Part shown: positions 36,290 through 45,493 of the stretch, one piece after another | Layout: each line of letters opens with the position of its first letter | Numbering within the stretch: position 1 is the stretch's first letter | Assembly: GCA_963767245.1 (NCBI GenBank) | Contig: CAVYDG010000003.1 | Span: forward strand, 1 to 64,000 | Direction: 5' to 3' | Origin: Roseiarcus sp963767245 | GTDB taxonomy: Bacteria; Pseudomonadota; Alphaproteobacteria; Rhizobiales; Beijerinckiaceae | Length of the DNA stretch: 64,000 nt | The notes under the pieces: model-generated | The model's database searches: none | What the model was told of the DNA's origin: nothing | What the model saw: only the letters and a program-made list of their open reading frames with translations | Position numbers and translations under genes: made by a program

Positions 36290-37035
36290 GGCTTCGCGCC
36301 CGCTTCGAGGGTCCGAAAGGCGGCCTCGCCGGCGTCCGACACCTTGACCCATCGTGGGTCGACCGGCTTTTCGGCGTCGTAATTGTCGTGCCAGTTCCAC
36401 CACTTGTATGGCGGGGTCTGGGGGTATCCTTCGGGCGAATCCTCCCACACTTCCTGGCGCCCGAGTGGGGTCGCGTCGAGATAGCTCCAGACCGTCCCCA
36501 TCGCTTCGTCGCCGCGACTGTTGATGAAATAGGTGCGGAACACCTGGTCGCCGTCGCGGAAGAAGACGTTGTGGCCGTGCCACTCGTCGACGCCGAAGTC
36601 GGCGTCGAAGCTGTCGGTGATCGTGTACCAGGGCATCTCCCAGCCCATCCGCGCCTTGAGGCGCGCGATGTCCTCCTGCGGGGCGCGGGAGACATACGCG
36701 AGCGTGGTGTCGCGGGCGTTCAGGTGGGCGAGGTTCGAGACCTGATCGGCCCCGAGCGAGCAGCCGCGACAGGCATGCTCAGGCCAGCCGAATACGCCTG
36801 GCTCGAAGAACGCGCGGTAGACGACCAGCTGACGGCGCCCCTCGAACAAGTCGATGAGGCTCGCCCTGCCGTTAGGGCCGATGAACTCGTAATCCTTCTC
36901 AACCTTCATCCACGGCATCCGCCGGCGCTCTGCGGCCAGCGCGTCGCGGGCCCGAAACACCGCCTTCTCCTTCACGAGAAGCTGCTCGCGCGCGGCGTCC
37001 CAGTCCTGTTGCGAAACGATCGGGGAAGTGTGCAT
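36286..37035 (-). CDS. DUF899 thioredoxin-like family protein (249 aa)
   Basis: Typical start HTSPIVSQQDWDAAREQLLV, then RMPWMKVEKDYEFIGPNGRA and FEGRRQLVVYRAFFEPGVFG. A CxxC-type pair lies in HACRGCSLGADQVSNLAHLN, and the C-terminal FFRDGDQVFRTYFINSRGDE is also typical. The fold is predicted to be thioredoxin-like; no reaction is established. It lies 2 bp downstream of a second, frameshifted DUF899 gene, so the pair is a tandem duplication that has diverged. Confidence 0.9.
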   Translation of the reverse strand: MHTSPIVSQQDWDAAREQLLVKEKAVFRARDALAAERRRMPWMKVEKDYEFIGPNGRASLIDLFEGRRQLVVYRAFFEPGVFGWPEHACRGCSLGADQVSNLAHLNARDTTLAYVSRAPQEDIARLKARMGWEMPWYTITDSFDADFGVDEWHGHNVFFRDGDQVFRTYFINSRGDEAMGTVWSYLDATPLGRQEVWEDSPEGYPQTPPYKWWNWHDNYDAEKPVDPRWVKVSDAGEAAFRTLEAGAKP

Positions 37036-37037
37036 CG

Positions 37038-37833
37038 CTAACCTCCGGCTTGCTGAATGGGTTGGCGCCCAGGGGCAACGCCGTACTCGTCATGGCGGCG
37101 CCACCAGATCCCCGCTTCGTTGCGTCCCTTGGGCGCCCGGTCGAGCCACTGGTAAGCGCCCCAGAGTCCGTCGAGCCCGCGCGCATAGGTCGAATAGGTG
37201 TGGAAGACGACGCCGTCCTCCATAGCGAACGCGCTCATGCCCGGCCGGTCGCGCATGTATGTCCGCCCGTCGGTTCCGCACGTCGCCGCGAAACGGGCGA
37301 CCGGCTCGGGGACCTGGGCCGCGGTCAAGGGGTGGTCGCCGCGCCGATAGTTATATTCAACGCCTCCCTCGCGCTGCTGTTCCTCGGTGATCGAGACGTT
37401 GAAATCGAAGTTGAAGTCGTCGCCGAACGAGGAGGCCCAGGGAAACGTCCACCCCATCCGCCGCTTGTACGCTTGCAGCTTTGCGAGCGGCCCGCGCGAC
37501 ACGGCAGTGAGCATGACGTCGTGGTTCGCGAGGTGGACAGCGAAGCCGTCGAATCCGTCGGCGATCATTGAGCAGGACGGGCACCCGGCTTTGTAGTCGG
37601 GTCCGAACATGAAATGGTAGACGAGGAGTTGCGAGCGGCCCCTGAACAGGTCCTTGAGCGAAGCGCCCCCATCATCGGTGTCAAACCGATAATCCTTGTC
37701 GAACTCGGACCCACGGCATCTCCTGGCGGCGCTGCGCCAACCCGTCCATGCGGCGCGTCAGCTCCTTCTCCTCTTCGAGCAATCCGAGCCGGGCTTTGAG
37801 CCATTCATCGCGTGATACGACTTGATGGTGCAT
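37038..37833 (-). pseudogene. Second DUF899 gene, one frameshift
   Basis: Starts at 37833 after AGGAG with HHQVVSRDEWLKARLGLLEE, RRQEMPWV. One extra base near 37712 breaks the frame; removing it gives EFDKDYRFDTDDGGASLKDL, then YHFMFGPDYKAGCPSCSMIA with the CxxC pair. From there the frame is open to 37038 (GVVFHTYSTYARGLDGLWG). The intact downstream paralogue shares the order of motifs. Either disrupted or mis-sequenced. Confidence 0.8.
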
Positions 37834-37867
37834 AGTCGATCTCCTGCTGGTTGAGATGCCTGTTGCG

Positions 37868-38404
37868 TCAGGTCGGGATGCGGCGGTCGTATTCCGTCTT
37901 GAGGCGGCTCCAGCCGTCCCAGAACGGCTCCGGCTCTTGTCCGGTCAGGCGAGCGACCAGCATGTCGAGATGCGCGTGCCAGCCGGCGCTGACGCCAAGC
38001 TTCATTCCGCGGTCGGGCAAGCGGCGATGGATTACGGTCAGCAGCACGCGCTCACCCCTTGGCTCGAGATCGAACGAAACGTCACCGCTGCCTTTTCCCC
38101 AGGTGAAGGCGAGCCTGCGCGGCGGGTCGAGCTCGGTGATCCGGCTTTCCATCCGGTGCTCCTCGCCGAAGCCCTCCGGCCGCTTTCCGGGCGGGTTGGT
38201 CAGCTCGCTGTTGCGCCAGACGAGTTCGAACGGTGCGTCGACCTTCATCTCCATTTGGCCCGCCGCCAGCCATTGGCGGCGCAGATCGCTCTCGGTGAGA
38301 TAGGCCCAGACGCGCTCGATCGGGCCCGGCAGAAAGCGCTGGATCGTCAACGTCGCGGGCTCGGTCAGTGCGCCATAGGCGCCTACGTTCGCGAGTTCGT
38401 TCAT
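37868..38404 (-). CDS. SRPBCC/AHSA1-type domain protein (178 aa)
   Basis: START-like ligand-binding fold: ATLTIQRFLPGPIERVWAYL, then TESDLRRQWLAAGQMEMKVD and LAFTWGKGSGDVSFDLEPRG. Start at 38404 overlaps the ArsR stop (ATGA). Pairs of ArsR regulator and AHSA1-like protein are frequent, and the latter may bind the inducing hydrophobic ligand, but no ligand is known. A 34-bp gap separates it from the DUF899 genes. Confidence 0.88.
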   Translation of the reverse strand: MNELANVGAYGALTEPATLTIQRFLPGPIERVWAYLTESDLRRQWLAAGQMEMKVDAPFELVWRNSELTNPPGKRPEGFGEEHRMESRITELDPPRRLAFTWGKGSGDVSFDLEPRGERVLLTVIHRRLPDRGMKLGVSAGWHAHLDMLVARLTGQEPEPFWDGWSRLKTEYDRRIPT

Positions 38405-38769
38405 TGGTCGTCTCCTTCTTTGGGGATAGGCGATTGACGTTCGTCCTCGTCGCGAAGAAGGCGATCGAGTATGTCCAGCCGGACGGTCCAAAAGCGCTCG
38501 TAGAAGCTCAGCCACTCCTGGGCGCTGGCGAGCGGTCCGGGGTCGAGGCGGCAGATATGGGTGCGTCCGCGCACCTCGCGGCGGATCAGTCCGGCGCTTT
38601 CGAGCACCTTGATGTGCTTCGAGGCCGCCGCGAGCGAGATGGCGAACGGTTGCGCGAGCTGGCCGACCGTACGCTCGCCGCCGGCGAGTTCGCGCAGCAT
38701 CCGCCGGCGGGTCGCGTCGCCGAGGGCGTGAAAGACGGCAGTCAGCTCCGGTGGGTGCAATTCAACCAT
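38401..38769 (-). CDS. ArsR-family transcriptional repressor (122 aa)
   Basis: Winged helix: VFHALGDATRRRMLRELAGG, FAISLAAASKHIKVLESAGL and the wing VRGRTHICRLDP. It has no metal-binding Cys pair, fitting the non-metal subgroup that pairs with SRPBCC genes. Start at 38769 chosen for the conserved MVELHPPELTAVFHAL. The start codon lies inside one of two near-identical palindromes, so autoregulation is very likely. First gene of a five-gene minus-strand operon. Confidence 0.93.
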   Translation of the reverse strand: MVELHPPELTAVFHALGDATRRRMLRELAGGERTVGQLAQPFAISLAAASKHIKVLESAGLIRREVRGRTHICRLDPGPLASAQEWLSFYERFWTVRLDILDRLLRDEDERQSPIPKEGDDQ

Positions 38770-38818
38770 GTGGTTGAATTTAAGCGAGTGGTTTCGAAAA
38801 GTCAACCGGTCGGTTGAA
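38761..38818. promoter_or_regulatory. Twin TTCAACC-N4-GGTTGAA operators of the ArsR operon
   Basis: TTCAACC-ATGT-GGTTGAA spans 38761-38778 over the arsR start codon. TCAACC-GGTC-GGTTGA spans 38802-38817. Their centres are 40 bp apart. Both are perfect palindromes, placed to cover the promoter and initiation region of the minus-strand operon. AACC/GGTT palindromes of this form commonly precede ArsR-SRPBCC pairs. Confidence 0.7.
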
Positions 38819-39129
38819 TGAAGGGTCGTTCGGCTGGATGCCGCAAGCAACTTGTCGGTACCGAATTGACTTGCGAAAAACAGAAATTGATGCTATGCAT
38901 ATTCCTACAAACTGAAGCGGGCCGGACCAGCACGCGCTCGATTGGCGCGTCACGGCCGTTGGGGAAGGACAGGGGATGGACGTAGCGCATCGCCTGAATC
39001 AAGACTGGATTTTCTTGATTTCGATTCGACGTAAAGTCCCGTTGGCACGAATAAAACCAAGCAAATACAAAGCTACGGGGGAAGGGCGTACCGACGCGGC
39101 TCTTTTTTGCAATTAATAGGAATTTCGAG
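38819..39129. other. No recognised gene
   Basis: Upstream of the ArsR operon and left of an IS630 remnant. Comparatively AT-rich, with stops in all frames. Nothing identifiable was seen. Confidence 0.35.
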
Positions 39130-39270
39130 AAACGAAACCGAAACATCGAAACGCCACGCGGCCGCCCGCCGGAAATGGCCGACCTCGACAAAATCGACGA
39201 CGCGCTTACGAAGATCCTGCGAGTAAGGTCGGAAATCACCTCCTCGCGGAAGCGAATCACAAACCCCAGT
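39130..39270 (-). mobile_element. IS630 end remnant related to the copy at 20.5-21.5 kb
   Basis: The stretch with AAACATCGAAACGCC, GGCCGACCTCGACAAAATCG and CTCCTCGCGGAAGCGAATCA repeats the transposase N-terminus and non-coding end of the IS630 at 21388-21525 with about 10% differences and a small deletion. Only the first 40 or so codons and the terminus remain. Confidence 0.75.
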
Positions 39271-39434
39271 TCCTGGGAATCAAAAACGATTCACACTGAC
39301 CATCCGCCGCTCTGGTTCGCGATGTCAAGACGGCTCGAGCCCCGTCTATCACCGCCAGGGATTGCACAGTGACTTGATGTAATGCAGTTGCCCGCTGTTG
39401 TTGAATTCGCTGAGTTGCTCCAAAGGTAGCGATT

Positions 39435-39800
39435 ATGACTATGAGCCGCCCAGCAGATAAGACGTTGGATTCGACGCCTCTTGGCGCCCTTCCACCGCTT
39501 TGTGTCGATCTGGACGGAACATTGCTGCGCATCGACACGCTTCATGAAAGCGCATTCGCGGCTGCATTCGATGACTGGCGGATCCTGTTCGGGCTTCCGG
39601 GCTGGCTTGCCGAGGGCAAAGCCAAGCTTACGGCGGAACTGGCCAGCCGATGGCGATTTGACCCGGCGACGCTTCCTTATAACACTGAGCTCTTGGAATA
39701 TATCATCGGCAACGGTTTCGTTTCTGATGTGCTGAACGATTGGGCCAGAGGCTTTGCCGATAAGATTCTCGTCCGGGAATTTCAAACGTCGTTCAGTTCG
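39435..39800 (+). pseudogene. N-terminal fragment of a HAD/UbiA-type prenyltransferase
   Basis: PLCVDLDGTLLRIDTLHESA is the HAD-phosphatase motif I with DxDGT. RILFGLPGWLAEGKAKLTAE and DPATLPYNTELLEYI follow in the order seen in the fused HAD-UbiA prenyltransferases of alphaproteobacteria. The membrane domain is absent: after about 115 codons the frame leaves the family and collides with the 3' end of the epimerase gene on the other strand. Truncated by a rearrangement near 39790-39820. Confidence 0.6.
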
Positions 39801-39815
39801 AGCTTTTGGGAGGCT

Positions 39816-40901
39816 TTACGTCTTTGCCGCATGCGGCCGTTGCCCCCGTGCCAATTGCGAAAAGTCCTCCTTTTGCAATGCGCGGAACGCTCGTTTGGAG
39901 CGGTGGCCGGTCATTTGACCCCCTCTCAATGCCAAGACCGGGGTCGCTCCTCCGGAGAGCATCTTGTCAAAATACGCGATCGTCCGCACTAACCCCTCGC
40001 GAAGTTGTGTTTTCGGCTCCCACCCCAAAACGGCCTTCGCCTTGGAAATGTCCGGCCTGCGCTGCCGCGGGTCGTCGGAAGGCAGGGGTTCGAATTTAAT
40101 CTTCGATTTAGTCGCGGTCATCTCGATGACGAGTTCCGCAAGCTCGAGAATGCTGAACGCCCTCGGATTGCCGATATTGATCGGACCAGTAACGTCCGGC
40201 GACGTCTCCATCATGCGCAGCATCCCGTCCACCAGATCGTCCACAGAGCAGAAAGACCGCGTCTGAGCGCCATAGCCGAAGATGCTGATGTCCTCGCCTT
40301 TCAGGGCCTGAACGATGAAATTCGAAACAACCCAGCCGTCGTCGGGGTGCATTCGAGGCCCGTAAGTATTGAAAATGCGGACGACTTTGATCGGCATATT
40401 GTGCAGCCAGCGATAGTCGAAGAACAAGGTCTCTGCACAACGCTTGCTTTCATCATAGCACGATCTGACGCCGATCGGATTGACATTTCCCCAGTAGTCT
40501 TCGGTCTGAGGATGCACGCTGGGATCGCCGTAGATTTCAGAGGTCGAGGCCTGAAGGATCTTGATCCTGAGGCGCTTGGCGAGACCAAGCATGTTGATCG
40601 CGCCGACGACGCTCGTCTTGGTCGTCTGCACCGGGTCAAACTGATAGTGGAGGGGCGACGCGGGACAGGCGAGGTTGAATATCTCGTCCACCTCGACATA
40701 GAGGGGAAACGTGACGTCATGCCGCATCAGTTCAAAGCGCGGATTGCCGAGCAGATGAACAATGTTATGCCGGCTGCTCGAGAAGAAGTTGTCCACACAC
40801 AACACGTCGTGACCCAGGTTCAGCAGGTGTTCGCAAAGATGGGAACCGAGAAAGCCGGCTCCTCCGGTCACCAACACCCGCCTCGCGATCGCTGTCGACA
40901 T
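39816..40901 (-). CDS. UDP-glucuronate decarboxylase-like NAD-dependent epimerase (361 aa)
   Basis: SDR-family sugar nucleotide enzyme. NAD loop VTGGAGFLGSHLCEHL (residues 11-26), and catalytic Tyr149 and Lys153 in SCYDESKR. The UXS-like segments FDPVQTTKTSVVGAINMLGL and GDPSVHPQTEDYWGNVNPIG are present. Converts UDP-glucuronate to UDP-xylose in its closest relatives. The conserved protein ends at about residue 320 (LVRTIAYFDKML). The last 40 residues (SGGATPVLALRGGQMTGHRS onward) look like unrelated sequence read through after a 3' rearrangement. A glycosyltransferase gene is immediately upstream. Confidence 0.88.
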   Translation of the reverse strand: MSTAIARRVLVTGGAGFLGSHLCEHLLNLGHDVLCVDNFFSSSRHNIVHLLGNPRFELMRHDVTFPLYVEVDEIFNLACPASPLHYQFDPVQTTKTSVVGAINMLGLAKRLRIKILQASTSEIYGDPSVHPQTEDYWGNVNPIGVRSCYDESKRCAETLFFDYRWLHNMPIKVVRIFNTYGPRMHPDDGWVVSNFIVQALKGEDISIFGYGAQTRSFCSVDDLVDGMLRMMETSPDVTGPINIGNPRAFSILELAELVIEMTATKSKIKFEPLPSDDPRQRRPDISKAKAVLGWEPKTQLREGLVRTIAYFDKMLSGGATPVLALRGGQMTGHRSKRAFRALQKEDFSQLARGQRPHAAKT

Positions 40902-40905
40902 GTTC

Positions 40906-42009
40906 TCAGATCCTCACGACCCCGGGCTGCGGGAACACGAGGAACCGCCGCAGCAGAAAATTACCAACGAAGCCAAAAATGGTCGCGACAGCCTTGGCTG
41001 GCGTCGGGTGTAGCCCTAACGTAATGAAGCCGATCGTCAACCCGTAGTCCAGGACGCCCATCGAGACAATCGTCGCGAGATAGGCGACGAACTCCCCTGT
41101 GGTACCCCACCTCACATTGTGGCGGAAGAGAACGCCGATGCACAAGATATAATTCAGCGCGGCCGCCACCAGGAATGACACTGGGGTGCTAATCTCCAGA
41201 CTTAAACCAAAAAACATGAGGAGCGAGAAGGCTGCAATATTGATGACGGCACAAATCAAGCCGATAAAAAAGTATATCAAGAGTTGCATAGGCAGAGGCG
41301 ACGTCGGTGCACCATAGTGCAAAATGCAATAGAGCGCGTGAACACCATCTGTCCATTTTATCTTCTTGCCTTCCTCGGCCGTGCGCGGCGTATAACTTAT
41401 TGCGCACTCGTAGACACGACAACGCGTCTGCGCGACTTTTGCAGTAATTTCCGGTTCGAAGCCGAAACGTTCTTCCTTAAGTTCGATCGCCTGAATGAGT
41501 TCTCGGCGAAATAACTTGTAGCATGTCTCCATGTCGGTAATGTCGAGGTTGGTGAACATGTTCGACACGAATGTCAGAGTCTTGTTCATCCACGTGTGCC
41601 AAAAATATAACACCCGGCGCGTGTCCGGTTTCAAATAACGTGAGCCGTATACGACATCCGCCCTCCCACTCAAGATCGGCTGTAGAAGAATGTGGAAGTC
41701 CTGCGGATCGTATTCCAGATCCGCATCCTGAATGCCGACGAAGTCGCCGGTCGTCAGGGCAATTCCGGTATGAAGAGCAGCGCCTTTTCCGCGATTCTTT
41801 TCGTGCCGCACAATTCTTATTTCCGGGTAACGCCGCGCAAGTTCCTGGGCGACCGCGTAACTCTTGTCCCGCGAGCAATCGTCAACAATGACGAGCTCGA
41901 GTTTCACATTGTCGGTCGCAATATCGAGAACACGCTTGACGCATGCCTTCAAACTCGCCTCTTCATTGTAACACGGCATCACAAGTGAGAGCGTCTTTGG
42001 TGCATTCAT
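40906..42009 (-). CDS. Family 2 glycosyltransferase fused to a GtrA-like membrane domain (367 aa)
   Basis: Residues 1-220: polyprenyl-phosphate hexosyltransferase of the DPM1 type (LSLVMPCYNEEASLKACVKR, VIVDDCSRDKS, GIQDADLEYDPQDFH). Residues 235-367: a GtrA-like domain of four membrane helices (LLIYFFIGLICAVINIAAFS, FVAYLATIVSMGVLDYGLTI, AVATIFGFVGNFLLRRFLVF). Transfers a sugar to a lipid carrier and probably helps flip it for cell-surface glycan decoration. Lies 4 bp upstream of the epimerase gene on the same strand, so the two form an operon. Confidence 0.9.
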   Translation of the reverse strand: MNAPKTLSLVMPCYNEEASLKACVKRVLDIATDNVKLELVIVDDCSRDKSYAVAQELARRYPEIRIVRHEKNRGKGAALHTGIALTTGDFVGIQDADLEYDPQDFHILLQPILSGRADVVYGSRYLKPDTRRVLYFWHTWMNKTLTFVSNMFTNLDITDMETCYKLFRRELIQAIELKEERFGFEPEITAKVAQTRCRVYECAISYTPRTAEEGKKIKWTDGVHALYCILHYGAPTSPLPMQLLIYFFIGLICAVINIAAFSLLMFFGLSLEISTPVSFLVAAALNYILCIGVLFRHNVRWGTTGEFVAYLATIVSMGVLDYGLTIGFITLGLHPTPAKAVATIFGFVGNFLLRRFLVFPQPGVVRI

Positions 42010-42043
42010 TCAGGTTGCTCGTATTTCAACTGGTCTCAATGGG

Positions 42044-42530
42044 GTGGCGCGCCAACGGCGCCGCGGCTGTTTACCCGAACGCCTCCCTGCTTCCAAGGCC
42101 CCCGCGTCCTTCGCGAAACCTGCGGTGGCGATCGCCGCGGCGACGTCCGGAGTCTCGGCGGCGCTGTTTCTCGTGATTTCCCTTCCCTGGGCGCTCCGCA
42201 ATGAGGCGGTGTTCGGCGAGAGGGTTTGGACGCGGAGCAGCTTCGGCATCAGCTTTGCAGTCGGGTACCACGACGGGGCGATCAGTCCCTCGGACCCGGG
42301 GAAGCTCTATCCGGACCGCCTCAAAGAGGTAGACCCGTTTCTCAGTCCCGAGACGCTTGCCAAAATGCGCGCGGCAGGGGGCGAGCTTGGCTGGGATAGA
42401 CTTTTGATTGCCCGCACTGAGCAATGGATACGAGAGCACCCGGTCGGCGCCTTAAAGATTACAGCAAGACATTTTTGGGAATTCTACTTCCCTCCGCGCT
42501 GGATATGGCTACCTCGATCCGGAATCCCGA
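42044..42530 (+). pseudogene. Fragment of a membrane glycosyltransferase (GT39/PMT-like), C-terminal part
   Basis: One hydrophobic helix (ALFLVISLPWALRNEAVFGE) leads into a soluble stretch TRSSFGISFAVGYHDGAISP, then WIREHPVGALKITARHFWEF. The PWALRN motif after a membrane helix is typical of the distal part of ArnT/PMT-type glycosyltransferases of alphaproteobacteria. The N-terminal membrane domain is missing, and the 3' end runs into an IS5-family fragment. Remnant of a surface-polysaccharide gene. Confidence 0.5.
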
Positions 42531-42589
42531 CGCCCCGAGTTCAACCCGCCGCACGCCCGCGCACCGCGATTCGCTTATTGTTCGGGGAG

Positions 42590-43044
42590 GCCTTATGGGG
42601 CATGCGCTGATGGAGAACCGCAACGGCCTCGTCGTCGACGCGTGTCTGACCGAGGCCAACGGCCACGCCGAGCGGATCGCGGCGCTGCACATGATCGAGC
42701 CGCGCGCCGACCGGCCGAGGCCGATCACGCTCGGCGCAGACAGGGGCTACGACGCCGAGGACTTCGTCAACGAACTGCGCTCGATGAAAGCGACGCCGCA
42801 CGTCGCGCAGAACACCAGCGGTCGCTCGTCGGCGGTCGATGGCCGGACAACGCGCCACGCCGGTTATGCCGTGAGCCAACGCATCCGCAAGCGGATCGAG
42901 GAAACCTTCGGCTGGATCAAGACGGTCGCCGGTCAGGAGCGGACCAAGTTCCGCGGCCGCGAGCGCGTCGGGTGGGCCTTCACCTTCGCGGCCGCCGCCT
43001 ACAATCTGGCGCGGCTGCCGAAGCTCCTGGAGGCCCCAGCATGA
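42590..43044 (+). pseudogene. IS5-family transposase, C-terminal fragment
   Basis: Begins within MGHALMENRNGLVVDACLTE and continues through ITLGADRGYDAEDFVNELRS (catalytic Asp), NTSGRSSAVDGRTTRHAGYA, and IRKRIEETFGWIKTVAGQER with the catalytic Glu, to the natural C-terminus AAAYNLARLPKLLEAPA. The N-terminal half, including the first Asp, is gone. Differs from the two IS5 elements further right. Confidence 0.8.
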
Positions 43045-43383
43045 AGGCCCCGGCCGACTGCCGCCTGATCGGCCGCTGGCGGATCGTCGAGGCCGACCTC
43101 TGGGATCGCGCTTACCTCGACCTCAGTGGACCCGCGACGCTGACGATCACCGCGCAGGGCGGCGAAATCGCCTTCGGAGCCATGGAGGCTGGTGTCGATG
43201 TCGAATACGCCCGCGACTTCGATCGGCTTCCGCTGGGCCGGATGCGACGAAGGCGACCAGGTCCGAGGCGAAGGAAACGCCGAACTCCTCGACGACGGCA
43301 CGATCGAGATCGAATTCGGCTACGACAACGGCGACGAAGCCGTCCTCAAAGCGAAACGAGACCCTTCTTCAACAGCCTGCTAG
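43041..43383 (+). pseudogene. Small conserved hypothetical protein, one frameshift
   Basis: ATG at 43041 overlaps the end of the IS5 fragment. KAPADCRLIGRWRIVEADLW and LDLSGPATLTITAQGGEIAF are followed by a one-base shift near 43213. After it comes TSIGFRWAGCDEGDQVRGEG and DDGTIEIEFGYDNGDEAVLK, ending at 43383. The joined product (about 113 residues) resembles hypothetical proteins often found right behind IS5-like transposase genes in alphaproteobacteria. Function unknown. Confidence 0.65.
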
Positions 43384-43611
43384 ATGTGAACTTTCAGGAG
43401 TTACCTTTCCCCTCCGCATATCCAACCATTTGTTTGGCTTTCCTTGGGTAAGCTTGGACTTGCTTGGCCGAACCGCGGCCTGGCGCCAACCCCTTTGGCC
43501 GCGCTGAAGCGTCGGCGCCGGCTCCGTCGGATGCGCCTGTGCTCTAGCGCCGGGCGCCCGGCGACGGCTATCTTACCTTCGAAAGCCGACCGTGATGCGG
43601 GAGGAGACAGG

Positions 43612-45444
43612 ATGACGAGGATGAAGCTGACTTTCGGTCCACCGGAGGTGATCGTCGAGCGTCGCCCGGACGGCGTCATGCTGGCCCGCTCGCCTCATCC
43701 TCTCGGCTCCTATCCGCGAGCCGCGACCGACTGGCTCGATCATTGGGCCACGGTCGCGCCGGAGCGGGTGTTTCTGGCCGAGCGACAAGGCGAAAAACAC
43801 TGGCGCAGGGTCACATACGGCGCCGCGCGACAAATGGCGCGAACCATCGCGCAAGCCCTGATCGACCGGCATCTGAACGCCGAGCGGCCGGTTGCAATCC
43901 TTTCCGGCAACAGCGTCGATCATGCGATCATCGGGCTCGGCGCCATGATCGCGGGCGTCCCTTACGCGCCGGTCTCGGCCCCCTATTCGCTGGTCGCCAA
44001 GGACTTCGCCAAGCTCAAGACGATCATCGCGCTGCTGACGCCGGGCCTGGCGTTCGTCGACGACGGCGTCCCCTTCGCCGCCGCGATAAAAGCGGCCGTG
44101 CCGACGGATGTGGAGATCGTCACAAGGGCGAATCCGCCCTCGACCCATCGTGCGACCACGCTTGATGCAATTCTCGCAACGGCGGCGGGGGCCGACGTCG
44201 ACCGCGCGCAGGCGAAGGTTGGGCCGGACACGATCGCGAAACTCCTGTTCACTTCGGGCTCGACCGGCACGCCCAAGGGCGTCATCAACACCCATCGGAT
44301 GATGACCGCGAACCAGGCGATGCTGCGCGGCGTCAATCCGAGTTACGCCGCCGAGCCACCGGTGCTGATCGATTGGCTGCCGTGGAGCCATACGTTCGGC
44401 GGCAACAACAATTTCAATCTCGTGCTCGCCAACGGCGGTTCGTTCTTCATCGACGAGGGCCGCCCGCTGCCGGGCGCGATCGAAGCCACGGTGCGCAACC
44501 TGCGGGAGATCTCTCCGACCGTCTATTACAACGTGCCCCGAGGCTTCGAGATGCTTCTGCCTTATCTCGAGGCGGATCGGGAGCTGAGGGCGACCCTGTT
44601 CGCGCGGCTGCAGGCGTTCTGCTACGCCGGCGCGGCGCTCTCGCCCCATGTTCGCGAGGGCTACGAACGACTTGGGCTCGAGGCGGTCGGCGAGATCGTC
44701 CCGATGCTGACCTCGTTCGGCTCGACCGAGACCGGTCCCTCGGCGATCAGCGTCACCGAGCGCGCGCGCGATCCCGGCGTGGTCGGCGTTCCCAATCCCG
44801 GCGTCGAGATCAAGCTCGTTCCCAACGCCGGCAAGCTCGAGGCCCGGGTCAAGAGCCCCAGCATCACCCCCGGCTACTGGCGCGAGCCGAAGTTGACCGA
44901 GGCGGTGTTCGACGACGAGGGATTTTACAAGTTCGGCGACGCGCTCCGCTTCGCCGACGAAAACGATCCTGAACGCGGCTTTCTTTTCGACGGACGGTTG
45001 GCGGAGGATTTCAAGCTCGCGACCGGCACTTGGGTCAGCGTCGGACCTTTAAGGGCGAAATTCGTCGCCCATTGCGCGCCCTATGTGGCCGACGTCGTCG
45101 TCGCCGGACACGACCGCGACGCCGCCGCCGCGCTGGTCATCCCCAACCTCGCCGCCTGCCGCGAGCTCGCCGATAGGCCGAACGGCGAGGCGGCCGCGGC
45201 GGAGATCCTTGCCTGCGAGGGCGTTCGCAAGACCTTCGCCGGCCTGCTCAAGACCTTCAACGCGGCGGCCGGCGGCAGCTCCGGCCGCTTCGCTCGCCTG
45301 ATCCTGATGGATGATCCGCCGTCGCTCGACACCGGGGAAATGACCGACAAAGGTTCGGTGAACCAGCGCGCGGTGCTGAGCCGCCGCTCCGCGATGGTCG
45401 ACGAACTCTATGCGCCGAAGCCGTCGCCGCGCGTCATTCGGTGA
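43612..45444 (+). CDS. Feruloyl-CoA-synthase-like AMP-binding acyl-CoA ligase (610 aa)
   Basis: ANL-superfamily adenylating enzyme forming an acyl-CoA from ATP, CoA and a carboxylic acid. Phosphate-binding loop LLFTSGSTGTPKGVINTH (residues 211-228), aromatic-pocket region LPWSHTFGGNNNFNLVLANG, motif SFGSTETGPSA, and C-terminal hinge GFLFDGRLAEDFKLATGTWV. The length and the HTFGGNNNFN segment match feruloyl-CoA synthase annotations. Start at 43612 is preferred for the family-like MTRMKLTFGPPEV. A thioesterase gene follows after 49 bp. Substrate is inferred from family only. Confidence 0.88.
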   Translation: MTRMKLTFGPPEVIVERRPDGVMLARSPHPLGSYPRAATDWLDHWATVAPERVFLAERQGEKHWRRVTYGAARQMARTIAQALIDRHLNAERPVAILSGNSVDHAIIGLGAMIAGVPYAPVSAPYSLVAKDFAKLKTIIALLTPGLAFVDDGVPFAAAIKAAVPTDVEIVTRANPPSTHRATTLDAILATAAGADVDRAQAKVGPDTIAKLLFTSGSTGTPKGVINTHRMMTANQAMLRGVNPSYAAEPPVLIDWLPWSHTFGGNNNFNLVLANGGSFFIDEGRPLPGAIEATVRNLREISPTVYYNVPRGFEMLLPYLEADRELRATLFARLQAFCYAGAALSPHVREGYERLGLEAVGEIVPMLTSFGSTETGPSAISVTERARDPGVVGVPNPGVEIKLVPNAGKLEARVKSPSITPGYWREPKLTEAVFDDEGFYKFGDALRFADENDPERGFLFDGRLAEDFKLATGTWVSVGPLRAKFVAHCAPYVADVVVAGHDRDAAAALVIPNLAACRELADRPNGEAAAAEILACEGVRKTFAGLLKTFNAAAGGSSGRFARLILMDDPPSLDTGEMTDKGSVNQRAVLSRRSAMVDELYAPKPSPRVIR

Positions 45445-45493
45445 GGTCGACTGCTCAGCCCTTCCCGTTGTTCACCCGCCGCGGAGAGCCGGC

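Noticed and set aside
21388..39270. IS630 at 20.5 kb and the remnant at 39.1 kb as ends of one composite transposon
   Set aside because: The remnant is a partial, diverged terminus and the 18 kb between them is mostly chromosomal operons; no matching outer ends were found.
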